Assembly: GCA_963662155.1 (NCBI GenBank)
Contig: OY759261.1
Location: forward strand, 41,166,996-41,230,995
Direction of reading: 5' to 3'
Source: Lamellibrachia columna
Taxonomy: Eukaryota; Annelida; Polychaeta; Sabellida; Siboglinidae
DNA length: 64,000 bases
Shown here: positions 24,088 to 37,574 of the stretch, piece after piece
Position numbering within the stretch: position 1 is the stretch's first letter
Layout of the letters: every line of letters begins with the position of its first letter
The notes under the pieces: generated by a model
What the model saw: the letters and a program-made list of their open reading frames with translations, nothing else
Told to the model about the DNA's origin: nothing
Databases searched by the model: none
Translations under genes and position numbers: made by a program

Positions 24088-25145
24088 GGACGGGCGTCAT
24101 GCATGTTGCTCAACAAATGAGGATCATAGTTTATGAATGAGCACTCCGTAAACGCAATGCATGAATGACCTGACTGTCAGTCAGTAAACAACACGCGTGA
24201 TTGGATAACTCCTCGGAGGATCACTCAGCAATGTTAATAATATAAACTACTTGTGCATTTTTTATATGTACTAAATGGGTATAATTCCAGGGAAATTAGG
24301 TCTCTGAAAGGGATAAGGAATAAAATCCCCCCCAAAATGGCTCTTTTACCAGTGTACTAAAATAATATACGGGCAGTAGTGTCAGTATAGATCATGGGAG
24401 TGATCCCCGGGGATAACTATAAGTTAATATGTGGCTACAATCATAACGAGGCTACATTACCAATACAGTTACTAGTAAACATTATCAATTATCGTTCAAG
24501 TAGTTGCAATGCCTCCACCAAAAATTCGAAGAATAAATGCAATAATACATAAATGTATATAATAAAATGGTTCTAAATTTTTTTTAAACCGCTGCTTCGA
24601 CACTAACGACTATTACATTGGCGATGCCTCGAGCTACAGAATTTACCGTATCGACCATTGTGCATCATGCCATCGAGCACTTGGACCAACTGATCCACCT
24701 CAGCTATGACAAAATCCCGGCCCAAAGACTTTGGCGCTGATGCAGATATGTTTCTTGCCAATTAATGGCACCTGTAAATTTCCTTGAATGATGTATGCTG
24801 CATTTACAGTTTTACGTATGACTTATTTCGGTGCACGGTTGTACCATTTATTAGTATAAATGCAATGCAACTTTAATTGTTAATGGAAATTAATATTTGT
24901 TTCATAATAAGCATATTTAATTGATTATTTTACATGTACTATTTTGCCATGATTCAATCAGCCAATAGGTCACTTATTTTGTTGTACGATTGAACATTTT
25001 CTCAGCATTTTGTTGATGCAATGTTACACTATAAATTGTTAATGTAAATTTATATTTATTTAATGTTCTGCATATGGTTACTTTACATTTATTATTCTGC
25101 CATTATTCAATCAGTATTATTAGTATAACATTTTTACACATTTTA
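24088..25145. other. No gene seen
   Basis: AT-rich sequence. Stretches near 24880-24960 and 25020-25110 are mutually similar (TTAATGT/GAAATTTATATTT followed by TTCAATCAG), indicating an old duplication. Confidence 0.45.
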
Positions 25146-25150
25146 CTTTA

Positions 25151-25345
25151 GCTATTAGCCAGTGCCAGTGGTTGAGAGTATTTTACTTGTGCTATTAGCC
25201 AGTGCCAGTGGTTGAGAGTATTTTACTTGCGCTATTAGCCAGTGCCAGTGGTTGAGAGTATTTTACTTGTGCTATTAGCCAGTGCCAGTGGTTGAGAGTA
25301 TTTTACTTGTGCTATTAGCTAGTGCCAGTGGTTGAGAGTATTTTT
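25151..25345. repeat. 40-bp direct repeat, five copies
   Basis: GCTATTAGCCAGTGCCAGTG recurs at 25151, 25191, 25231, 25271 and 25311 with almost no change, suggesting recent expansion. Confidence 0.95.
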
Positions 25346-27351
25346 TTAGTACTCATTTGAGCTAATGCATTTCTTCTTTTTATTTGTACTACTCACTGGA
25401 GTCACTACATGTGATAATGTTTTTAATTATTATGTAGCTGTCTTGCATGAGCAATTCAACATGTATTTTTGGGGTAATTATCTAAAGCATTGTTTCATTT
25501 TTACACATCATTTGTTTTGCATCAGTTCTTGTTAGGAGTGAAACAAGTGTGCATAATTAATAACTTTTTACATATGTGACCCGCTCTACCAAAATGTGAA
25601 ATAATTCGGAAACGCTGAGCCGTGTCTTTGAAACTTGGGAAAATACCTCTATATTGATGTCACTCCTGGGAATTTCCTGTCCGCTTCGTGTGCGGATAAG
25701 ATTTGAATCACTACATGGAGCTATTCGATTTGCCGCTTCAGTATCCGCACGACAAAACGCATCGGTATCCGCACGCATGGAATCACTCCTATGAATTCCC
25801 ACTATAGCCATTTGTTGTCGCAAACCGCATGCCGCATCCGTACATATGGAATCGTAGCTTTAATGAACACAAAGGAAACTTCGCTAAATTCAGACGTATT
25901 GTATCCACTACACATCGCATCCACCCCCGCCATATTGGTATCGTTGGAAAGCTGATCTATTATGGGATGCATTTACTAGGGCAAAATCAGACATATATTA
26001 ATATATAACCAGTCAGAGAGGTTTGAAACAGAGCCCAACCGTAAACAAACCACGTTGTTCATTGAATAATAATGAGGGCGTAATCATGTGAAACGAATCA
26101 CAATGGCTGATTGGCTTAGCTAGAAACATGCATGCTCTGAAAACTGAAATACGACCTTTACCCCTTGTGAAGCCATCTTTGTTTTGGTTTCAGTTTGATG
26201 CATGGAGACTTAGGCCGTTGACTGGGGAACTTAGTCGAGTCAGACAGATCAAATATCATTTCTGAGGGTAAAAGTGATGAAGAAGACCGCGATCGAGCAA
26301 CAGTTGATGCTGACAGCTCCGAGCGAGTGCGCGGACAGCTTGGCATCAATATCTCTGAGAATGCCATATCTTGCTACTTTTCACAGCTATTGAAATGGAA
26401 TTCCACCAATATATCCGTGTTGATGTGTACTATCATAGTGCAAAATTTCAACTTTATATGATGTGCTTTTGTTATTGAAATGTATGAATATATGTTAGTA
26501 AACTTCAATGCTGTTTTTCTCAGATTCGTTTTTTATCAAATAATGACCCGGTGACCTTCTCTTTATCAAACGATAACTCAGCAACTAATAGAGCTTGGTA
26601 GTTGCCTTTGGCACCGTTGGAAATCCTATTCAATTGTCTTTCACGTGGTCATACCAATTTTTTCTTTTTTATGTTTGGCCTGCCATGAATGGACATGAAA
26701 GTTATGACTGATGTACTCTAGGTTTTGCCACATGCGAAAAATGTTGTACTGTTTTGCACAGTATTATGTAGAACTTTAATTTATATGCAACAGAGCAAGT
26801 AATTATAAGTTTTAAACTTATTGCTCTTTTTTTGACAATTGTAAAGTTCTATAATGTAATAATCATTACTTTTTTTATTGCTTGTTTTTTTTAAATAAAG
26901 ATTTATTCATAGCATTCACACTCTACACCCAAGTCGGCCCCCATCCGAAACGCAATAGTAGGGTGGGGGTAAAAATAAACGGAATGAATGAACCCTAAAC
27001 TAACCCCAAGTTCACTATAATTTTAATTGGCAGCTGACTCGGGTGACAGCCAATTTGTGCATACCCCATATCTCGACTTCGGTTTTGGAAATAATCAGTC
27101 AATATAAATTATGCTGTTGCTATAGGTCCGGACCCGGATGTAGTACAAAACAGCTATTGGTCCGGCACTTCATGTGCACATGCGCAATGAGAACCTGCCG
27201 GTAAAAAATCGCAGCAGCTAAAGTTCCGTCACTGCCAGACAACGTATGAATCAGCCATGCTAGTACACGTCCGGCACTAAAACATTGCAACACTAACTGC
27301 TGCATATCTCGAGGCATATGTTTATTGCTATATTGGAACATCACTGTTGTC

Positions 27352-27356
<5 letters not shown>
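25346..27356. other. No gene seen
   Basis: Mixed AT-rich sequence with short chance frames. The 26158-26367 stretch is GC-richer and open on the minus strand for 69 codons, but has no recognisable domain. Confidence 0.45.

Positions 27357-27447
<91 letters not shown>
27355..27447. repeat. (TA)n microsatellite, about 92 bp
   Basis: An uninterrupted TA run. It is noncoding. Confidence 0.98.
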
Positions 27448-27450
<3 letters not shown>

Positions 27451-27513
27451 GTTCAAGCGCAGTTATGTATAAAAATGTACTCATTGTCAATCATCGAAGT
27501 ATGAAGATATAAC

Positions 27514-29184
27514 CAGGGTTGACTGAATTACTTTTATTTTGCACTTGAGTAAAAGTAAGAGTAATTCACTTTGAAACTACTTGAGTAAAAGTAGCTGGTA
27601 AAATAAACTACTTGAGTAAAAAGTAAAAGTACTTTTCAAAAGTACTTGAAGTAAAAGTAAAAAGTATTTTGAAAAATTACATTATCTTTAATGGGAGCTC
27701 ACAACATCAAATAAATTCAGTTAAATACATAACTTAATTAACGATGAGGCACAATCTGTCTTTTTATCGACCTGTTCCATTGGGGTATGGGAGGAGCTAG
27801 ATTGTACAACAGGATATGTATAGGCAGGTGTGATTGTATTTGAGTAGGTAGAGGGTCAGTCCAGTACTAATAGTAGCCTCTCATGGAAACTGGTCAGAGG
27901 TAATACAACCTAGCACTGCCCATAGTAAAATTAACAGACATTTGATGCCTAGCTGATGAAGCCATCTGGCTTGTGATCCCCCACCTTCTCATGTCTTACC
28001 AGACATGTCTTATCAGCTCACACAAACATTGAAACAACATGCTTTAGCAGCTAGCTGTGTTGGTTACTTGGTACCAGCTGGGGCTAGAATTGATCAGAAG
28101 ACAGACCAGTGCAACAGAGGAATGCTGTTGCTAATTGCAATTAAAAGTGACCTGTCAGGGCCCATGTCCCTGTCCTTGATATTATTTATGGGTCAGCTTG
28201 AATAAGCCATTGCAGGGAAAGGATGCTGCCAAATGGCAGAGTATCAATTCTTTACTGTTTAGTTATGTAGAATAATCATTATTATGAATTTATTAAATAT
28301 CTCAATATGAATTATATTCGTGAAAGTAAAATGCTGTTTAATGCTGACGTAAGCCAGTAAGGCCGTTGCTGACAATGCCAATGGGCGAAAATCGGTTCTC
28401 GTTTTCGATCCACGATGCGCGTTCGCTCACGAATATCAGAATTGTGTCAGTGTATGGGGATTATCAATACATTGTCGAAATTGCAAATTTTAATATTTAT
28501 AATACATATTGGAAACTTACTGATTAGTAGTTTATATGGTGCAACGGAGACATTTGCATCGTGGTTTGAGATGGCGTTCAAGCGTTGTGTGCTCGAAGTG
28601 ACATTTCATGTCAACGGCCTTGACCTGACCTATGCCAATATTTGGCAGACTTCGTTCACTGACGTAGATATAAAACAGTGGTTGCGTCGATTTCCCGAAG
28701 AGAGGTATGCATGCAAATATGATTGCGAACTGGCATGCGATTGAATGATATTAATAGCTTTTGGCCTGGCGACTATGAACAGTTTTTGAAATGTCATTGA
28801 CGGTGGAGCGCCACCGCCGGCATCAGCGGTTTCGCAAAAAACGTAACCTTACCTTATGATACCTTATGACGATTCTGATCGCAGGATCCAGTTGGTTCCT
28901 CCATGATCAGATCTTCAGAATCAAATATTTTTATATCATAATTTCCGGTTCCATTAGTTATTGTTAAAGGAGATTCATAGTCATATATTATTGCCTGGGT
29001 AACGAAAATATATTGCAAAGTAAATAAAAGTAACGGAGTAAAAAGTCGCGTTACTTTAGATAAAACTACTTCGTTACAAGTAAAAGTATTTAGTGAAAAT
29101 TCTACTTCGTTACATGCCAATTACTTGAAATAACTACTCAAGTATTGTAACAAAGTACTTTTACTTCGTTACATGCCAACCCTG
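27514..29184. mobile_element. hAT-like element, about 1.67 kb, near-perfect 8-bp TSD
   Basis: The ends are CAGGGTTG and CAACCCTG. Flanks are GATATAAC (27506-27513) and GATATACC (29185-29192), 7 of 8 matching. Both subterminal regions are packed with ACTTGAGTAAAAGTA-type repeats in opposite orientation (27530-27670 and 28990-29170), possibly transposase-binding sites. The interior has no intact transposase; the 109-codon frame at 28415-28744 was not recognised. Its outer 8 bp equal those of the two smaller hAT-like copies, but the rest differs. Confidence 0.85.
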
Positions 29185-29192
29185 GATATACC

Positions 29193-30750
29193 TGCCAGCC
29201 TAAACTAAAGATGTCTAATACTTTTGAGATCGTTGAAGAAGAGAAGAGACCTATCCGACCTAGGCCTAGCTAGTTTTAAAATAAAAACGTATTACTTTGT
29301 CAAATTTGAGCGTATCAGATAATATTCCGGTGCTTAGCACCTGGTTTATGATTTGTTGACCGTCTGCATGTGCACATTATATGCCGCTGGGTATACACGA
29401 ACACACTCACTGCACGTAAAAAGCAGAAAGAGTGCCGGACCAATAGCTGTATAGGCAAAAAAATTCGCCCCGCTCTTCGTCTCTGGGGCGAAAATCCCGT
29501 ACGGCATTTGCTAAAGCATGGTTTTGGCAGTTCCGTAGCCATTTGGCTACGGAACTAATAACTTAAGTTTTAAAACCGATACGCACTAACCGTTTCACAT
29601 GTGTATTCCGTGACATACAACCGACGATTGGGCGTCAAGAAACTGAAGAAATGTGCTCCAAATAATTACTTATGAGTACTTTTATGGGTGACATAGAAAA
29701 CATTTCACAATTAGCCGCCATACTGTGCACGTGATGTTGCCTTTGGGTCACATGATCAAACGCGATTTCGTGTAGAATGAGGCCAGAATGGGCCAGCAGC
29801 ACAGAAATAAATAAAACACCCGTTAGTAAGTTAATAGTTTATAGGGGCATTATTAATGATGTAACTCTATGGCCAGCAGACGGCAATTCTTAGCGTGACC
29901 TTATATAGATCTATGGAAATCCCGCATGCTTTTCTCGCTCACAACAACATCCGGTTATATACAAACCTTGACAAGCACATGCGTTCTGACAAAAAGGTAA
30001 TAATTTCACACTTTTACATGGTTATTGTCAGGTAACTTTAGTGATATACATATAAGAATGCATACAGACACGAAAGACGTGTTTATTGCTCTGTTTAAGG
30101 CGTTTTTGTAAGGTTTCACGTTTCATGAAAATACTTACGCTTTTGAAGATCTTCGCCTCTACTACAGTAAAAGCCAGATAGAAAAAAATTGTAGGGCGAT
30201 TGACTTTGCCTAATAGCTGTACAGTTGTGCTTACGGGTCCGGAGCGCTAGCCACTTAATTCGTACAAATTATTGTCATAATTCTCATGTCATGACCTCAA
30301 AACAAGATTGCTGAATAATATTTACCAGATGTCTTTGAATATATATATATTGTTTGTTTTTCCAGGCTGAACGCTGGAAGTCACCCACTTCAAGACCTTC
30401 TGACCATGTGCATCGCCATCGAACTGTTTTTTGTCAGATCTCTGACTATACAAAACGTAGACGGGAAACACTCACCTGTCAGTTTTGATCGAATTCCGCT
30501 TGATGAAAGTCAGCGACATTGGAGCCACCTTTTCAGTTATGTATCCGAGTGACATTCTACGACCGAATAACACAATTTTCCAGGGACATCATTTTCAGAG
30601 AGCATAAATCCGATAATAATCTGCGGAAAAGGCGCCAAGACCGCCATCTTTCCCCGATTTTATTGCGCGGGCATTCTGGGTTGCCGCGCGTGTGCTAAAT
30701 ATAGAATAGTGTCTCGCTAATAATTGTGACGCGGCACAGCCGTAATGTTG
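29193..30750. other. No gene seen
   Basis: Mixed composition with short chance frames only. No repeat or domain is recognised. Confidence 0.45.
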
Positions 30751-30757
30751 ATCGCTG

Positions 30758-30835
30758 CGACGGACGCCGTTGGCCTACCGCAGGGCAGATGCTAAGCTCT
30801 GCCTGCTGTACAAAATAGTTAATGGTCTAAATTCT
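30758..30835 (+). pseudogene. C-terminal scrap of a non-LTR reverse transcriptase
   Basis: RRADAKLCLLYKIVNGL resembles the conserved C-terminal RR..L.LLYKIVN motif of CR1/L2-type proteins. It is only about 26 codons long and runs into SINE-like sequence. Confidence 0.55.
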
Positions 30836-30861
30836 AGTGGGAATACCTTCAAATCAAATCG

Positions 30862-30992
30862 ATTCCACCTCCGCCGTTTCGAAGCTTGGGCAATTTCGTT
30901 CACCCCACTTTGCCTGTGTCTTTTGGAAGAGACAGTAAAAAGCCGTTGGTCCCTCCTATCTGGTGTCTGTGCCAGGGGAAGGAAAAGATCCC
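30862..30992 (+). mobile_element. SINE core fragment
   Basis: TTTCGAAGCTTGGGCAATTT, CGTTCACCCCACTTTGCC and the following GTGTCT..GAAGAGACAGTAAAA match 37630-37745 closely and the 42-kb SINE more weakly. A tRNA-like head is not present here. Confidence 0.7.
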
Positions 30993-31019
30993 ACACAGCC
31001 AGGGAAATGGAAAACACCT

Positions 31020-31091
31020 GTGATTGACTCACTAACTCTAGAGAAAGACACTCTTAAAAAACACCTGTGATTGACTCACTAACTCTAATGA
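31020..31091. repeat. Short direct repeat
   Basis: ACACCTGTGATTGACTCACT followed by AACTCTA occurs at about 31014 and 31060. It lies immediately after the SINE fragment. Confidence 0.8.
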
Positions 31092-32537
31092 AGGACACTA
31101 TTAAAAAACAGCACAGCATAATCTCCGAGCAGATTCTGCTTAATGGATGGTGGCTGCCTAACATAAAGAAGAATGTGTTTGCCCCAAATTGGGCTTGTTG
31201 GAGTAAAACTACTTGAGACTTCAAGGAAACCGTTATCAAAGGTGCCAAGATTATCAACTTTGGAAAAGCCAGCATTTGTGAAAAATTACTGGTTGTATAA
31301 TATGATGTGACAGACGACAAGAACACCCAGTTGTATAACAGACTATCACTACATTTCCCAGTCAGCTGTGCACCCAAGGGCCTTTCTGTGTGCTATTAAA
31401 TTTTGGTGTGCGTTCATCCGTGACCACGAAGTAGGTCAATACACAAGTCACTTGTTGTTTATTTGTAAACAGGCAGACATGCCACCTAGAAGACATATAT
31501 GTGTATGTGTGACTACAGACCCGAAGAAGTGACAGTGATGTTCGCATAAATAATTTTACACTTTAGAGACAAGTGAATTCAATGGTCGGTGTGAATCTGA
31601 TTATGTTTGTGTAGGCCTACAACCAACAAACATTCGCACCTGTCAACAGTACACCTGCATGTTGCACTCTGTATTTGAGCACACCGGTGTGTGACCATCC
31701 GTGACATCAGCTGTTCAATGTTTGTAAACACGTGGCAGGTACGTCAGCACCCCGATACCTGCAATTGAGAGAGTTGTCGGGATTAGGACCCCTAACGATA
31801 AACTTGAATATAGACGCGAAAACAAATGGAATTATTGTAAACAATATACTAACATAGAGTTTATATTTTATTTTCAAAAACAAGCTATTAATCACAAGAA
31901 AATAATTGATGAATTTTGAAAAACAAATGCAAAACGGTCCAATCGTGACCACGGTTTCCTCGATTGGACCACCCATTGTCTTCGATTGGACCAAAAGTAA
32001 AATGCTTATATATAGAATTAAAGCATAATTATGAATTGATACATACGTAACATATATTGTTCATTATAACAATAATAGTTATCATTAGTTAAATACAATA
32101 TACTAATATATACCAGTGTTCATAATCTTCGTAGAATGTTTCCGGAGGAAACGCTGCTTGCATAGACGGCAATTAGGATGTCGGGTGAGGGTGTCGGCCT
32201 CCTTGAGTCGACCTTCGAGGTAATTGGGTTCTTCTGTTTGCAGCAGTTCGCCTTTGTTGGTCTTCATCGCATTTGCCACCACGTGATATGTATACTGTAC
32301 TATGATTGGCAAGTTGTGCGGATTATTTCATTCATCCATGAGGAAACGGGTAAAAATCTTCCCTGAATGCTCCATGTTTTAGGAGCTCCGTCCCACTCTA
32401 TTGCTGGGCCTTGTCAGGTCAAATGATGATAAATGTGATGATACCACGAACGACGCAGCTTTCGCTCCGAATCTGACCAACGGTGAGAGGTATTTGTCGA
32501 GTACCAATTGTGTGTGCGTGCGGTCGTGCGTGCGTGC
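31092..32537. other. No gene seen
   Basis: Short chance frames only. A GTGCGTGCG run lies near 32511-32540, just before the next array. Confidence 0.45.
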
Positions 32538-32539
32538 GT

Positions 32540-33478
32540 GATGATCTGTGGAAGACTCAACATTCCTTTGTTTTATTTAGCGTGATGATCTGTGGAAGAC
32601 TCAACATTCCTTTGTTTTATTTAGCGTGATGATATGTTGGGAGATTCAACATTCATTTGTTTTATTTAGCGTGATGATCTGTTGGGAGACTCCACATTCC
32701 TTTGCTTTATTTAGCGTGATGATCTGTTGGGAGACGACTCAACGTTCCTTTGTTTTATTTACCGTGATGATCTGTTGGGAGACTCAACGTTCCTTTGTTT
32801 TATTTAGCGTGATGATCTGTTGGGAGACTCAACATTCCTTTGTTTTATTTAGCGTGATGATCTGTTGGGACACTCAACATTCAACATTGTTTTATTTAGC
32901 ATGATGGTCTGTTGGGAGACTCAACGTTCCTTTGTTTTATTTAGCGTGATGATCTGTTGTGAGAATCAACGTTCCTTTGTTTTATTTAGCATGATGATCT
33001 GTTGGGAGACTCAACGTTCCTTTGGTTTATTTAGCGTGATGATCTGTTGGGAGACTCAACGTTCCTTTGTTTTATTTAGCGTGATGATCTGTTGTGAGAA
33101 TCAACATTCCTTTGTTTTATTTAGCATGATGATCTGTTGGGATCCTCAACGTTCCTTTGTTTTATTTTGCGTGATGATCTGTTGTGAGAATCAACGTTCC
33201 TTTGTTTTATTTAGCGTGATGATCTGTTGGGAGACTCAACGTTCCTTTGATTTATTTAGCGTGCTGATGTATTGGGAGACCCAACATTCCTTTGTTTTAA
33301 TTAGCGTGATGATCTGTTGGGAAATTCAACGTTCCTTTGTTTTATTTAGCGTGATGATCTGTTGGGAGACTCAACATTCCTTTGTTTTATTTAGCGTGAT
33401 GATCTGTTGGGAGACTCAACATTCCTTTGTTTTATTTAGCGTGATGATCTGTTGAGAGACTCATTTAACATTCCTTTG
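32540..33478. repeat. 45-bp minisatellite, about 21 copies
   Basis: The unit contains GTGATGATCTGTTGGGAGAC, TCAACATTCCTTTGTTTTAT and TTAGC. A few units carry indels. The 15-codon period gives a repetitive open frame that is judged an artefact. Confidence 0.95.
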
Positions 33479-34660
33479 AAAGTATCGATTGAGGATAATC
33501 GTACCCCCCAGCGTGTCGATTGCCATTGCTGTTTTTGCTGAGATATAATGGAAGACATCCTAATAAGGTAAATTACCAGGCCCGTCCTCTGAGATTTGAA
33601 AAGGGGTGCTCAGTCGGAGATTCCTGGGATGATTTCTCGTAAATGTTACAGTTAAAAAAATCTCTCAAAAAGTATATATTGATAGAACTATTTGTTCTCA
33701 CTTAAGAAAGATTTGTAGAACTAGATGACACGAAGGAACATTAGTGAAGGATTAGTGTAGATTGGATATAAAAATTTACTCAGAGGACAATAAATGAATG
33801 GCACAAGTTATCTACAGCGAGCAATGTGAACACAGGCTTAAAAACAAATTTACAAATATCTCAGAAGGCGGGTTACACGTTATAAATATAAATGAACTCT
33901 CGATAAGCCTAAATGGCTTCATTGTCCACTGTACATGTAGGGTCTTTTGCCTTGGATGGCAATCTTGTTAAACCTTGTTACCCCCTCCTCCCAGTACGGG
34001 CATGGTTACAAACAACATCATTATATGTGCCGCTCTACAGTTATGTGAATACTTGAGTCTGAAAACGACGCAATAAGAAGTGTAGTTGATTCCGATACAA
34101 ATACGATTGTGTAATTGTTTACGGTTTTAGCTAATACTAATAATAATGATGAACTTTTATTGCGCGCATATCCTCATGAGCCTGAGCTCAGAGGCGCCAC
34201 AAACCAGAATTATATAAGCATAATCATGAACAAGGACGTGCAAAAGTCATTATCAGAACAAGGGACCACCAAAGATTTATGGCGGACATGCAATTTATAA
34301 TAAATATGTCTTGAGTTTTTTTTCTCGAAAGGTAGCTATCGTTTCAGATGATTTCAGACTGATATGGGGAGTTCATTCCAGACCTTAGGCACAGCTGCAG
34401 AGAAGGCACGTACGTCTGCCCAGGCTAAGCTTAGTTTTAGGAACAATAAGTTGTGAAAATAGATTAACTGAGTAGCCTAATGATATTTGAAAGATGCAGG
34501 AAACTAGCCAAGTAGCTTGGTTGTTGTGTAGATAGAGCACAATATATAAGAGTGGACAGTTTGATTGTAATTGTTTATGAAGAAATAGTGATGGTGAAAA
34601 CGAGGCGCCCTGAGTGCAACTCGTGCAAAACTATTTTGTACGTGTTTGATTTTAGCTTGA
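33479..34660. other. No gene seen
   Basis: Mixed sequence. 33945-33978 shares a block with bases 30-60 in inverted orientation. The short frame at 34115-34300 has no recognised domain. Confidence 0.45.
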
Positions 34661-34845
34661 GACGCGTGGGGCAAAGCGCACCCTTTAGAGGCAAACACGA
34701 TTTCGCCTACTTATTTTCATTTCACGCAGAAACGGTTAACATATTCACATATGCACAGGTGTTATATAAATAGTAATAGAATTGCAGAACCTTAATAACA
34801 ACGCAACAACAACACAATTACACACATTTGGCAAATTTCGTAACG

Positions 34846-35185
34846 TGGGGCAAAGCGCACCCCCGGTTCACGTTGCCGCCACTACAAAGCGCATCCCCGG
34901 TTCACGTTGCCCCCACTACAAAGCGCACCCCCGGTTCACGTTGCCACCACTACAAAGCGCACCCCCGGTTCACGTTGCCCGCACTACAAAGCGCACTCCC
35001 GGTTCACGTTGCCCCCACTACAAAGCGCACCCCCGGTTCACGTTGCCCCCACTACAAAGCGCACCCCCGGTTCACGTTGCCCCCACTACAAAGCGCACCC
35101 CCGGTTCACGTTGCCCCCACTATAAAGCGCACCCCCGGTTCACGTTGCCCCCACTACAAAGCGCACCCCCGGTTCACGTTTCCGC
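34846..35185. repeat. 34-bp minisatellite, about 10 copies
   Basis: The unit is GCGCACCCCCGGTTCACGTT plus GCCCCCACTACAAA; GCGC recurs at 34923 and 34957. The first copy reads GGGGCAAAGCGCAC, tying it to the motif at 36206-36377. Confidence 0.95.
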
Positions 35186-35575
35186 CACTACTGTATATTA
35201 TATGGTGTGTTCGTGTTATATCCATGTATATATATTCTGTAGAACAAGTATTGGAACATTGAACAAATTAATGGACAGCGTCGATCTGCAGACCCTATTT
35301 AAGTAAAGATCGTGTTCAAACAAACATTATAAAACAATCAGATAACTAGCGGATAAGTGGGTGGTTTATTACATAAATAGTCGAGAATATGCCGTGCAGG
35401 TATTAAACGGATTAATTTATAAAACCACCATTGCCATTGTGATTTACAACAGGGTGCTTTACTCCACATTGAAGGAGTCATTGGAATTACATCTTGCTTT
35501 GTGTGCAAGTATTAATATCCTGACCAAAACCTTCCTCCACCCTGTAATGTCGCGAGTACCTTTCTTTCGAAGGTG

Positions 35576-35853
35576 GTGGGAGTTATCAATGAATATCACA
35601 ATAGCAATATCCCACTCGCGGCTTTACTGGGTGGGGGAATGTTTTGGCCAGGAAATCGATACCGACATCCACAGATGTTGAGTGGCTCAAAACGACCAGC
35701 AGTAATGTCAATGGGTGGGAGTTATCAATGAATATCACAATAGCAATATCCCACTCGCGGCTTTACTGGGTGGGGGAATGTTTTGGCCAGGAAATCGATA
35801 CCGACATCCACAGATGTTGAGTGGCTCAAAACGACCAGCAGTAATGTCAATGG
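35576..35853. repeat. 139-bp tandem duplication, nearly identical
   Basis: GTGGGAGTTATCAATGAATA starts at 35576 and again at 35715, and the copies agree through ACGACCAGCAGTAATGTCAA. The high identity points to a recent event. Confidence 0.95.
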
Positions 35854-36205
35854 GTGTCACAATTGCAAAAAAAAACCAAGAATATGGTGAAAGGGTTACA
35901 ATTTTGTTTTACTGTGTACTTGTTTTATAAAATAGGCACTTGCAAGTTTACAAGGAGGGGATTAAAGAAGTGCCAATAAAAGAAAATCTGATAATGGCAG
36001 TATACTGAAAAAAAATATAAGTTTCCCAGGGTTGATATTGGTTGCATTTTTTCTGCAGGTCCAGGACAGTCTACTAGTCATTTTCAGACACAAATTTGCT
36101 TTTCAAACCAAAATGTCCGGATGTTGTTAAAAATGTGCTGATTTCTACTGGACTAATTATTTGATTGGAAGATTGCGCCAATGGAAGTGACATCTACCGA
36201 GATAG

Positions 36206-36377
36206 GTGGGATGCGCTTTGCCCCGTGGTGTGCGCTTTGCCCCGTGGTGTGAGCTTTGCCCCGTGGTGTGCGCTTTGCCCCGTGGTGTGAGCTTTGCCCC
36301 GTGGTGTGCGCTTTGCCCCGTGGTGTGAGCTTTGCCCCGTGGTGTGCGCTTTGCCCCGTGGTGTGCGCTTTGCCCCA
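36206..36377. repeat. 19-bp minisatellite, nine copies
   Basis: The unit is GTGCGCTTTGCCCCGTGGT with a GTGAGC variant at some positions. Confidence 0.95.
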
Positions 36378-36420
36378 CACTGCTCTAAGTCTCTTTAGCA
36401 ATGTTGTTTAGTAGTGAATT

Positions 36421-37029
36421 TCAATAATCAAGGCCACTACTAATTAGTGCTGTTGATATTGTTTTAACAGTAGATAAATATATATGACGCCGAATTCGAC
36501 GGAGATTACGCATATTATGGTAGAAACAGGATTTGCATATTTGAGAAAATGTGCTGGCGGAAGTTAAAGTTACTGTCGAATACAACACCCAGATTACGAG
36601 CGGTATTTGATGGGGTTGTATTACTGCCAAGCAAATTAACTGGAAATTGGCTGATGACCCTATTTCGTTGTTGCTTAATGCCAGTAATAATATAGTATGT
36701 TTTACCTGGGTTAAGCTTCAGCTTATTTGCCTCCATCCAAAACAATATGTCAGTGAAACAATTACTTAAAGTCGAAAGAAATTCTAGTGCATTTGATTGT
36801 GAAAGTGATATAATACATGTGTGTCAACAGCATACAGGTGATGACTGAGACTATGACTAGTAATGACTTGGCTGAGAGATGTAGTGTATAAACTAAACAG
36901 GACAGGGCCAAGGACGAGTCCTTGCGGGACTCCGAATGGAAGGTGTTGTGGGCAAGATAGTGAGCCAGATATCTTAATGCATTGGTGTCTGTCTGAAAAT
37001 ATGATTCGAACTACCGAAGAAATGCACAA
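36421..37029 (-). pseudogene. Reverse-transcriptase fragment with altered catalytic motif
   Basis: On the minus strand the pieces read FGVPQGLVLGPVLFSLYTT, LSHHLYAVDTHVLY, then in another frame WMEANKLKLNPGKTYYIITG, NTARNLGVVFDSNFNFRQHI, and finally SQICKSCFYHNMRNLRRIRR. This is the palm and thumb of a CR1/L2-like enzyme. The catalytic YADD is YAVD here, and frameshifts separate the pieces, so it is dead twice over. Confidence 0.88.
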
Positions 37030-37210
37030 ATGTGTTTGAAAGTGTTGTAAAAGACGTCAAATAGTCAGCAGATATATTTTGTGTACATATTGCTATTGCT
37101 ATTTGAGCCAAAAGCATTACGGCATTGTGCATCGATGCAACCATGTCACTAAATATCACTGTAGTAATTATGATGTTAAACAAATTAATAATAGTAGTTG
37201 TTTTACCAGT

Positions 37211-37470
<260 letters not shown>

Positions 37471-37574
37471 TGTCACTCATGCATGTCATTACGCAAACGT
37501 AACATGACATGATGCACGCTCGCACGTACTAGTCTACACACACGCACACTGTTGGTGATGCATTGTAATTGAAT

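Larger units (their letters stand above)
34664..36390. mobile_element. Possible element with minisatellites derived from both ends
   Basis: GTGGGGCAAAGCGCACCC occurs at about 34666 and 34845, and its reverse complement, as GTGCGCTTTGCCCC, is tandemly repeated at 36206-36377. So the two outer parts carry the same motif facing each other about 1.7 kb apart. The interior holds a 139-bp direct duplication. No transposase frame or clear target duplication is seen. Confidence 0.45.
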
